NCBI GenBank assembly: GCA_023139255.1
Contig: JAGLNY010000397.1
Location: 1 to 5,282 of the forward strand
Reading direction: 5' to 3'
From: Spirochaetales bacterium
GTDB lineage: Bacteria; Spirochaetota; Spirochaetia; JABMQR01
DNA: 5,282 nt
In this document: one piece after another, positions 1 to 5,282 of the stretch
Layout of the letters: every line of letters starts with the position of its first letter
Position numbering within the stretch: the first letter of the stretch is position 1
The notes under the pieces: model-generated
What the model was told of the DNA's origin: nothing
Seen by the model: only the letters and a program-made list of their open reading frames with translations
Database searches by the model: none
Made by a program: the position numbers and the translations under genes

Positions 1-44
1 TGCTAGTCGTAAAAAAAGTTGTTAGACCGTATTTGGCAGATTGA
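1..44 (+). CDS. Possible 3' end of an upstream gene (partial)
   Basis: The frame beginning at base 3 stays open from the left edge to a TGA at 42-44 and encodes the tail LVVKKVVRPYLAD. The other two forward frames hit stops at 4-6 and 23-25. The stop lies 20 bases before the ATG of the next gene, whose ribosome site begins just after it, which is typical operon spacing. The visible tail is too short to assign a family. In this setting a transporter component, aldolase or another sugar enzyme would be natural, but that is a guess. It could also be chance, since only 13 codons are visible. Confidence 0.4.
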   Translation, partial: LVVKKVVRPYLAD

Positions 45-51
45 TGAATTT

Positions 52-60
52 AAGGAGAGG
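52..60 (+). promoter_or_regulatory. Ribosome binding site of the mtlD-like gene
   Basis: AAGGAGAGG is a strong Shine-Dalgarno sequence. Its GGAG core sits 7 bases before ATG 65. This decides the start: the in-frame TTG at 41 and ATG at 44 lie upstream of this site or overlap the preceding stop, and have no ribosome site of their own. Confidence 0.8.
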
Positions 61-64
61 GTTT

Positions 65-1285
65 ATGAAAGTTGCAGTCCAGTTTGGTGCTGGAAATATC
101 GGAAGAGGTTTTATGGGGCAGTTGTTCTGGGAGGCTGGCTACAAAACTTATTTCATTGAATACAATGAACAAATGGTAAATTTATTGAACGAATCGGGAA
201 CCTATCCGTTAAGGCTGCTTGATGCCTATACCAAAAAAAATATTAATTTGAAAATTGATCGGTTTGAAGCAATCTGTTCAAAAGAACATGGTCGTGTAGC
301 TGACTTGTTTAGGATAGCTGATGTTGCTGGAACTGCTGTTGGTGTTCAAAATTTGGATTCGATTGCACCATCTATCGCTATGGGTATCCGTAAGCGGAGA
401 AGTGAAAAGGCCCTGCCAATTGATATTTATCTATGTGAGAATACAAATGGAGCGGGAGAATTGCTTCAAGATGCAGTGTTTAGGCATCTCTCATCCGAAG
501 AGCAGGAGTGGGCGAAACAGAATGTTGGATTTGTAGCCACAAGCGTAGCCCGGATGGTACCGGCTGCTGATAAAAGGTTTGAGCATGAAGGACCACTATT
601 TGTTGTGGCAGATTCCTACCACAAACTGCCTTATGACGGAACAGCAAGAAGGGCTTCCGAACCATCTATAGAAGGATTGAAAAGCGTTTCCAATTTCAAA
701 GCTGAAGTAGAGAGAAAATTATATACGCACAACCTTGGTCATGCCGTAATGGGATACATAGGATATTTGAAAGGATATACATACGTACATGAATCTTTTT
801 CAGATGATTATCTGAGTTCTGTATTTGACGGTGCTTTAAACGAGACGGCACAAGCTCTGGTTCGGATGTATCCCGACGATATTGACCCTCAAGAGCATAA
901 TGAAATAATTCAGGATGTTCATGTCCGTTTTGGAAACCCTATGTTGCTTGATTCTCTTACTAGAGTTGCTCGGGATCCTAAAAGAAAACTTTCAGCAAAT
1001 GATAGGCTGATTGGGAGCGCGAAAATGTGTCTTTCACAGGGGGTCTTCCCAAAGTATATCGCTTTTATTTGCGGTGCAGCCTACTGTTATGATGCTCCAG
1101 ACGACCCGGGAGCAATGGAAATTCAGCAGCTAATTCGTGCCGGGGGAATAGAGTCGGCATTGCAAAAGATATCTCAGGAAGATCCAAATAGTGATTTAGG
1201 TAAAGAAATAATAAAATCGTATTATAAACTGCTGGAATTCAGAAAAAAGTGGGGAAAAATTCGGAGGGATGATAATGAAAACTAA
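65..1285 (+). CDS. Mannitol-1-phosphate 5-dehydrogenase family protein (polyol-specific long-chain dehydrogenase)
   Basis: This predicted cytoplasmic NAD-dependent enzyme of 406 aa belongs to the polyol-specific long-chain dehydrogenase family. That family interconverts hexitol or hexitol-phosphate and the ketose form, the type reaction being mannitol 1-phosphate to fructose 6-phosphate. The N-terminal Rossmann motif FGAGNIGRGF spans residues 7-16, and Glu32 at the end of the second strand fits NAD preference. CEN lies at 124-126. The catalytic motif K-x4-N-x2-H is intact as Lys218, Asn223 and His226, within KLYTHNLGH. The C-terminal segment DPKRKLSANDRL (304-315) resembles the conserved RKL...DRL region of MtlD. 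It is somewhat longer than E. coli MtlD (382 aa). The start at 65 is set by the strong ribosome site at 52-60. It overlaps the SorE-like gene by 11 bases and is surely co-transcribed with it. Family assignment is secure; the exact hexitol phosphate, or a free hexitol, is not. I therefore withhold the symbol mtlD. Confidence 0.9.
   Translation: MKVAVQFGAGNIGRGFMGQLFWEAGYKTYFIEYNEQMVNLLNESGTYPLRLLDAYTKKNINLKIDRFEAICSKEHGRVADLFRIADVAGTAVGVQNLDSIAPSIAMGIRKRRSEKALPIDIYLCENTNGAGELLQDAVFRHLSSEEQEWAKQNVGFVATSVARMVPAADKRFEHEGPLFVVADSYHKLPYDGTARRASEPSIEGLKSVSNFKAEVERKLYTHNLGHAVMGYIGYLKGYTYVHESFSDDYLSSVFDGALNETAQALVRMYPDDIDPQEHNEIIQDVHVRFGNPMLLDSLTRVARDPKRKLSANDRLIGSAKMCLSQGVFPKYIAFICGAAYCYDAPDDPGAMEIQQLIRAGGIESALQKISQEDPNSDLGKEIIKSYYKLLEFRKKWGKIRRDDNEN
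1263..1268 (+). promoter_or_regulatory. Ribosome binding site of the sorE-like gene, inside the preceding gene
   Basis: GGAGGG lies within the last codons of the MtlD-like gene and 6 bases before ATG 1275. The in-frame ATG at 1269 directly abuts the site with no spacer, so 1275 is the better start. The arrangement implies translational coupling. Confidence 0.75.
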
Positions 1286-2546
1286 GGCTGTTAGATTATA
1301 CGGGAAAAAAAAGTTGAAGCTTGAAGAATTTGAATTACCTCCAATTGATGATGATCAGATACTTGTAGAAATTGTATCTGACAGTATTTGTATGTCTACA
1401 TACAAGGAAGCTGCTCAGGGCAGCGGGCATAAACGGGTTCCGAATGATATTGATCAGAATCCTATAATAATTGGCCATGAATTCTGTGGCAAGATTATTG
1501 AGGTTGGGGGGAAATGGCAGCATAAGTTCAAAAAAGGTGACAAATTTGGTATACAACCCAATATTAAATGGCCGGGAACCATGGATGGTTTAGGAGCACC
1601 CGGATATTCGTATCCTTACACGGGTGGGTCTGCCACCTTTATAATAATACCAAATGAAGTTATGGTACAGAATTGCCTGTTGGAATATAAGAATGATACC
1701 TACTTCTACGGCTCTTTGGCAGAACCTATGTCATGCATTGTAGCCGCATTCAAGGCCTCTTATCATATTGAAGATAACTATATCTTTCATATGGGAATTA
1801 AAGATGGTGGGAATATGGCAATATTGGCCGGAGTAGGTCCAATGGGGTTGGGAGCTATCGACTATGCTCTACATAATCAAGAAAAACGTCCATCTCTTCT
1901 GGTTGCAACTGATATTGATCAAGGGAGGCTTAATCGTGCTGAATCTATCTATCGGCCCGAGGATGCAGCAAAAGATGGTATTAAGTTGATCTATGTGAAT
2001 ACCGCAAAAATAGAAAATGTTGAGGATTATATGAACTCTTTGTCTGATGGGAAAGGGTATGATGATGTATTTGTCTATGCTCCAGTTCGACAAGTCGTTG
2101 AACTGGGTGATAAGATTCTTGGATTTGATGGATGTCTTAACTTTTTTGCAGGACCTACAGATAATAACTTCTCAGCAACTCTTAATTTTTATAATATTCA
2201 CTATTTATCACATCACATAGCTGGCACATCCGGGGGTAATACGAGTGATATGTTAGAAGCTATACAGTTGATGGACAGCGGCCGGATTAATCCTACAGCT
2301 ATGGTAACTCATATCGGAGGCTTGAATGCTGTTGTGGATGCAACGTTAAATCTTCCAAACATACCTGGAGGAAAGAAACTTATTTATACTAGTATAGATT
2401 TGGAGCTGACCGCATTGGATGAATTTGCGGAAAAAGGGAATACCGATTCGCTGTTTGCAGCGCTTGGGGAGATTGTGGGAAGGAATAACGGTCTTTGGTC
2501 TCCGGAATCGGAACAGTATCTGCTGCTGCATGCCCCACGGATTTAG
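1275..2546 (+). CDS. SorE-like zinc-dependent dehydrogenase (L-sorbose-1-phosphate reductase family)
   Basis: This 423-aa medium-chain alcohol dehydrogenase resembles SorE, which reduces L-sorbose 1-phosphate to D-glucitol 6-phosphate. The opening MKTKAVRLYG and the block DSICMSTYK match what I know of that family. Likely catalytic zinc ligands are Cys39, His68 and Glu69 (GHEF, 67-70), with Glu150 in LAEPMSC as the usual fourth position. The four-cysteine structural zinc loop of classical alcohol dehydrogenases is absent; residues 93-118 are instead rich in Gly, Pro and Tyr. The nucleotide fold follows, with GVGPMG at 186-191 and Asp213 in ATDID, which favours NAD(H) over NADP(H). A tail after about residue 375 extends past the usual fold and ends in a Trp-containing SPESEQYLLLH segment. 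No membrane segment or signal peptide is seen. It probably works with its overlapping MtlD-like neighbour on one phosphorylated ketose and hexitol couple. Other sugar-phosphate or polyol substrates are possible. Confidence 0.85.
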   Translation: MKTKAVRLYGKKKLKLEEFELPPIDDDQILVEIVSDSICMSTYKEAAQGSGHKRVPNDIDQNPIIIGHEFCGKIIEVGGKWQHKFKKGDKFGIQPNIKWPGTMDGLGAPGYSYPYTGGSATFIIIPNEVMVQNCLLEYKNDTYFYGSLAEPMSCIVAAFKASYHIEDNYIFHMGIKDGGNMAILAGVGPMGLGAIDYALHNQEKRPSLLVATDIDQGRLNRAESIYRPEDAAKDGIKLIYVNTAKIENVEDYMNSLSDGKGYDDVFVYAPVRQVVELGDKILGFDGCLNFFAGPTDNNFSATLNFYNIHYLSHHIAGTSGGNTSDMLEAIQLMDSGRINPTAMVTHIGGLNAVVDATLNLPNIPGGKKLIYTSIDLELTALDEFAEKGNTDSLFAALGEIVGRNNGLWSPESEQYLLLHAPRI

Positions 2547-2575
2547 TTTTGGTAAAAACATTTATTTTGGTTGTT

Positions 2576-2579
2576 AGGA
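2576..2579 (+). promoter_or_regulatory. Weak ribosome binding site of the kinase
   Basis: AGGA lies 7 bases before ATG 2587 in the 40-base gap after the SorE-like gene. It is clearly weaker than the sites of the two genes upstream, which may lower kinase translation relative to the dehydrogenases. Confidence 0.45.
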
Positions 2580-2586
2580 TTTTAGT

Positions 2587-4104
2587 ATGAATTCATATGT
2601 AATTGGGATTGATCTGGGTACTAGTGGTATTAAGGCTGGAGTTATCGATTCATCAGGAAAAATTCTTTCTGAAGTATATTGGGATGCTATGCTTATTTCA
2701 GCTGGGCCTGGACGTATGAAACAAAATCCTGATGATTTTTTTATAAGAACTCTTGATATTATGAAGGAGGTCGTGACCTTGTCCGGTATTAAACCGGAGT
2801 CAATCGCTGGAATGGCTATCGATGGACAGATGGGCGGCATAGTTGGGATTGACAAAAATTTTAAACCTCTCACCGGACTTGATATGGGTCTGGACATGCA
2901 GTCTGAGCACTATAATCGATTATTACATCGGGAGCTTAAGGAGCAAATGGCAGAAGTTACTTGCGGTTCTCCTAGAAATACTCCTAAAATGATGATGTGG
3001 AAGCAGGAATATCCATCAGTTTATAAGAAGATAAAAAAATTTATTACATTGAATAGTTATGTAGCTGGAAAAATTGCCAATCAGGATGCAGAAGATGCTT
3101 TTATTGATTATACATTACTATCCTATTTTGGTAACGAATCAGCAAAAAGTTTATCATGGTCGGAAGAACTGACAAGTGCATGTAATCTTGATATGGAAAA
3201 AATGCCGAAAGTAGTTGCCCCATGGATCCAAATTGGGAAAGTATCAAAAGAAGCAGCATCAAGGGCAAATGTTCCTGAAGGACTTCCAATATTCGCTGGT
3301 GCCGGTGACCAGCCTGCAGGGTTTCTGGGGGCAGGTTTTTTGGCTGAAGGGAAACTTGTAGATGTTTCAGGCAGTACTACACTACTATGTTGTGCTGTAG
3401 ATTCGTTCAAGCCTGATACAGAGCGGAAAACCGTAATGTATATGCCTTCTGTGATAAAAGGAAAATATACAGCTTTCACCTATATTAACGGTGGTGGAAT
3501 TACTCTGAAATGGTTTCGTGATGAGCTTGGTGCAGATATGACACTGATGAAGTTGAGTAAAGGTGCAGGCGAAATTCCGCCAGGATCAGGAAAACTTCTT
3601 TTTTTGCCATATCTGGGTGGTAGACAGTGTCCATACGATGGTTCTTCGAGAGGTTCTTGGATTGGGTTAAATTGGGGACACTCAAAATTTCATCTTTACC
3701 GTGCAATTCTTGAAGGGCTTGGATATGATTATGCATTAGGTTTGGAATCAATTAGAACACTTTTCCCTCATATTGAATTAAAACAAATCTATGCGATGGG
3801 AGGAGGGACAAAAGATATTGTATGGAATAGTATTAAGGCAAATATTCTGGATCTTCCCTACAGGGTTCTTCCTGAACACCAGTATGCACTCCGCGGTAGT
3901 GGGTTGATTGCTTGGCATGGGTTGGGTATGATTTCAAATTTAGCAGAATTTCCTGGATTAACAGAAAGTGAATTAAATAACTATGTAATTAAACCTAATG
4001 ATAAAGAGGTAGAAGTATATAAAGAATATAAAAAATTGTTTAAAAATATGATATTACTGAATTTAAAGGGGGTTATGAGTGAACTTCAATCATTATCTGT
4101 ATAA
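2587..4104 (+). CDS. FGGY-family carbohydrate kinase (xylulokinase-like)
   Basis: This 505-aa cytoplasmic ATP-dependent sugar kinase has the usual FGGY length. The first domain opens with the phosphate-binding loop GIDLGTSGIKAG (7-18) containing Asp9. It continues through DGQMGG (79-84) to AGAGDQPAGFLGAG (237-250), where Asp241 is the expected catalytic base. The second domain starts near VDVSGSTT (258-265) and includes the FGGY C-terminal signature around GGGTKDIVWNSIKANI (405-420). Overall similarity is to xylulokinases (COG1070). Two sites near the sugar differ from E. coli XylB as I recall it: QMHG reads QMGG here, and the catalytic Asp is followed by Gln rather than Asn. The usual D-x-R after the QMxG region is LDMQSE (102-107). 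Substrate is therefore open: a ketohexose, ketopentose or polyol. It sits 40 bases after the SorE-like gene with no terminator between, so one operon is likely. I propose that it supplies the phosphorylated sugar used by the two dehydrogenases. Confidence 0.88.
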   Translation: MNSYVIGIDLGTSGIKAGVIDSSGKILSEVYWDAMLISAGPGRMKQNPDDFFIRTLDIMKEVVTLSGIKPESIAGMAIDGQMGGIVGIDKNFKPLTGLDMGLDMQSEHYNRLLHRELKEQMAEVTCGSPRNTPKMMMWKQEYPSVYKKIKKFITLNSYVAGKIANQDAEDAFIDYTLLSYFGNESAKSLSWSEELTSACNLDMEKMPKVVAPWIQIGKVSKEAASRANVPEGLPIFAGAGDQPAGFLGAGFLAEGKLVDVSGSTTLLCCAVDSFKPDTERKTVMYMPSVIKGKYTAFTYINGGGITLKWFRDELGADMTLMKLSKGAGEIPPGSGKLLFLPYLGGRQCPYDGSSRGSWIGLNWGHSKFHLYRAILEGLGYDYALGLESIRTLFPHIELKQIYAMGGGTKDIVWNSIKANILDLPYRVLPEHQYALRGSGLIAWHGLGMISNLAEFPGLTESELNNYVIKPNDKEVEVYKEYKKLFKNMILLNLKGVMSELQSLSV

Positions 4105-4238
4105 AAAATATTTATTGTTTTATCAAAAAATTTACTAGTAGGTAGTGCATGCAAAATTAATAATTTGTTAGTATGTTAAAAAAAATTACTTTAATAAATG
4201 ATGTTTTTTTAAGAAGTATTGAAAGTTGAGGTTTTAAA
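4105..4238 (+). promoter_or_regulatory. AT-rich spacer with candidate operator palindromes upstream of the regulator
   Basis: This 134-base gap has only about 24 G or C bases by my count, much more AT-rich than the flanking genes. It contains two perfect 8-base palindromes, TACTAGTA (4133-4140) and TGCATGCA (4146-4153), whose centres are 13 bases apart. It also has an imperfect 16-base palindrome, CAAAATTAATAATTTG (4152-4167), with six of eight pairs matching. These are plausible operator elements for the SorC-type regulator. Promoter boxes are ambiguous: TTGTTA (4165-4170) could be a -35, but the nearest AT-rich -10 candidate (TTAATA, 4191-4196) is 20 bases away. I see no GC-rich terminator hairpin after the kinase, so read-through into the regulator is possible. 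Confidence 0.4.
4228..4231 (+). promoter_or_regulatory. Ribosome binding site of the regulator
   Basis: GAGG lies 7 bases before ATG 4239. It is moderate in strength and supports this start. The encoded N-terminus also leads directly into the DNA-binding helix-turn-helix, as expected for the family. Confidence 0.6.
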
Positions 4239-5162
4239 ATGATTGATTACCAATTATCGCAAGTAGCAATTATGCATTTTGAAAAAGGATATTCTCAGCA
4301 AGAGATTGCCACCCTTCTCGGTCTTTCTAAAATGACTGTTTCCCGAATGCTACAGAAAGCAAAAGATCAGGAAATTGTTAAGACAACTGTTCAAACTCCA
4401 TTTGATAGAGATAAAAAACTAGAAGATAAATTAGTCAAAGAATACGGATTGAATTCAGTGTGGGTAATAAAAAATGATAAGTCTGATAAGACATCGATGC
4501 GTAATACTTTAGCAAGATCGGCAGCTTTTATTATTAGTACAGATTCTCTTTCTAACTTGACAATAGGAATTGGTATAGGTAGAACTATTGGTCAATTTGT
4601 AAAGTTTTTAACTCCAATAAAAACTAATAATACTCACATAGTGCAGCTCATGGGTGGTTTAGCGACTGTTATAAATGAAAACCCATTTTCAATAATTCAG
4701 GAAACGTGTAAAAAATTGAATGCTACAGGAACGTATATTGCGAATTATGCTACAGCTGAATCTAAAGAAGCTAGGGACAGTTTCTTTGATAATCCTGAAA
4801 CGGGGAGAGTTGTTGTTGATCTTTGGAATAAATGTGATATTGCAATTTTTGGGATTGGAACAATAGAAAACGGAATACTATTGTCACCCTCATTGGTGAA
4901 TAGTAGTGAACTGGAGTATTTAAAAAAAATGAATTCGATAGGTGATGTATTGGGTCACTGTTTCACAGTTGATGGAAAATATGTCTCTTCACCGCTTGAG
5001 GATCGCCTTGTTTCAATTCCTACTAAAGTTCTTAAGAAAATACCAAGACGATTTGCAATAGTTTTGGGAACTTATAAAGTTATGGCAATTAAAGGTGCAA
5101 TCAATGCGGGTCTTATTACTGATCTTATTACAGATAATATAACAGCCGAACAGCTTGTTTAA
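4239..5162 (+). CDS. SorC/DeoR-family sugar-binding transcriptional regulator
   Basis: This 307-aa protein has the SorC-family architecture and length (about 310-320 aa). An N-terminal helix-turn-helix spans residues 18-41, with YSQQEIATLLGLS as the first part and SKMTVSRMLQKA as the recognition helix. The C-terminal effector domain, related to sugar-phosphate isomerases, shows IGIGIGRTIGQF (109-120), VQLMGG (135-140), CDIAIFGIGTI (199-209) and GTYKVMAI (277-284). The terminal DNITAEQLV resembles the usual LitDe.tA..ll ending. Such proteins bind a sugar or sugar phosphate and act as activator or repressor of a nearby catabolic operon, usually as dimers or tetramers. Its position after two dehydrogenases and a kinase suggests that it controls them, and possibly itself through palindromes in the spacer at 4105-4238. 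Its coding sequence is visibly more AT-rich than the first two genes. The ligand cannot be named; an intermediate of this pathway is the natural candidate. Confidence 0.92.
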   Translation: MIDYQLSQVAIMHFEKGYSQQEIATLLGLSKMTVSRMLQKAKDQEIVKTTVQTPFDRDKKLEDKLVKEYGLNSVWVIKNDKSDKTSMRNTLARSAAFIISTDSLSNLTIGIGIGRTIGQFVKFLTPIKTNNTHIVQLMGGLATVINENPFSIIQETCKKLNATGTYIANYATAESKEARDSFFDNPETGRVVVDLWNKCDIAIFGIGTIENGILLSPSLVNSSELEYLKKMNSIGDVLGHCFTVDGKYVSSPLEDRLVSIPTKVLKKIPRRFAIVLGTYKVMAIKGAINAGLITDLITDNITAEQLV

Positions 5163-5179
5163 TCCTGAATAGACTCCCG

Positions 5180-5198
5180 GTACCAGGTTCCCTGATAC
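5180..5198 (+). other. Imperfect hairpin downstream of the regulator
   Basis: The sequence GTACCAGG-TTC-CCTGATAC can fold with seven of eight pairs (one C-A mismatch) around a 3-base loop. It starts 18 bases after the regulator stop. It is not followed by a T-run on either strand, so it is not a textbook intrinsic terminator. It may still stabilise a transcript end or be a weak terminator. Confidence 0.35.
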
Positions 5199-5248
5199 AT
5201 AAAAACATAAGATTATTGAGAGAATGTAGCTTGCAAGTACTTTAATAG

Positions 5249-5268
5249 CGGTTGTTTCAGAAAAACCG
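5249..5268 (+). other. Second imperfect hairpin near the right edge
   Basis: CGGTT-G-TTT-CAG-AAA-AACCG forms an 8-pair stem with one bulged G and a 3-base loop. No T-run follows within the window. An alternative pairing of CAGAA (5258-5262) with TTCTG (5278-5282) is possible but would break this stem. Function is unknown. Confidence 0.25.
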
Positions 5269-5282
5269 GATGAGAAATTCTG

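Noticed and set aside
41..64. Earlier in-frame starts (TTG 41, ATG 44) for the MtlD-like gene
   Set aside because: They precede or overlap the strong ribosome site at 52-60. The conserved Rossmann start follows naturally from ATG 65.
2574..2897. Antisense open frame of 107 codons opposite the start of the kinase
   Set aside because: It lies wholly opposite a well-supported kinase domain, has no recognisable motif, and looks like a coding shadow.
3123..3479. Antisense open frame of 118 codons opposite the middle of the kinase
   Set aside because: The sense strand carries the catalytic Asp region and FGGY features. The antisense product has no recognisable domain.
4066..4104. AAAGGGGG followed by ATG 4075, resembling a ribosome site and start for a short gene
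   Set aside because: The frame is the kinase's own and codes only nine residues before the kinase stop.
4101..4123. ATAAAA...TTTTAT inverted repeat at the end of the kinase as a terminator
   Set aside because: The stem is only A-T pairs with an 11-base loop and has no T-run after it. It is expected by chance in such AT-rich DNA.
5178..5185. Minus-strand TGGTACCG, resembling part of the T-box antiterminator core
   Set aside because: Only about eight bases match, no specifier stem or terminator is visible, and the gene it would control on the minus strand is absent because the regulator reads the other way.
5013..5282. Long minus-strand frame without stop reaching the right edge
   Set aside because: It has no ATG in the window, overlaps about 150 bases of the well-supported regulator gene, and shows no recognisable motif.

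Overview
The window is a compact sugar or polyol catabolism locus with four complete genes, all on the + strand. In order they are a mannitol-1-phosphate dehydrogenase family (MtlD-like) enzyme, a SorE-like (L-sorbose-1-phosphate reductase family) medium-chain dehydrogenase, an FGGY (xylulokinase-type) carbohydrate kinase and a SorC/DeoR-family regulator. The base composition is AT-rich, ribosome sites are purine-rich and the junctions are tight. This suits a low-GC Firmicute (Clostridia or Bacilli), or possibly a Spirochaete. Genus cannot be assigned from sequence alone.

Layout: bases 1-44 probably hold the last codons of an upstream gene on the same strand, so the operon likely starts before the window. 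The MtlD-like gene (65-1285) overlaps the SorE-like gene (1275-2546) by 11 bases. A 40-base gap follows, then the kinase (2587-4104). A very AT-rich 134-base spacer (4105-4238) carries several short palindromes and is the best place for a promoter and operator. The regulator (4239-5162) follows. The last 120 bases hold two imperfect hairpins without a classical U-tract, and no gene I can support firmly.

Working model (inference): in classical sor operons a PTS makes L-sorbose 1-phosphate, SorE reduces it to a hexitol phosphate, and a second dehydrogenase oxidises that to fructose 6-phosphate. Here no PTS gene is visible. A FGGY kinase could supply the phosphorylated ketose, and an MtlD-like enzyme could take the place of SorD. 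The SorC-type regulator probably senses the substrate or a phosphorylated intermediate. The true substrate is not determinable from this window. The kinase departs from xylulokinase at positions near the sugar site, so xylulose is not a safe default. No mobile element, CRISPR array, tRNA or rRNA was seen.
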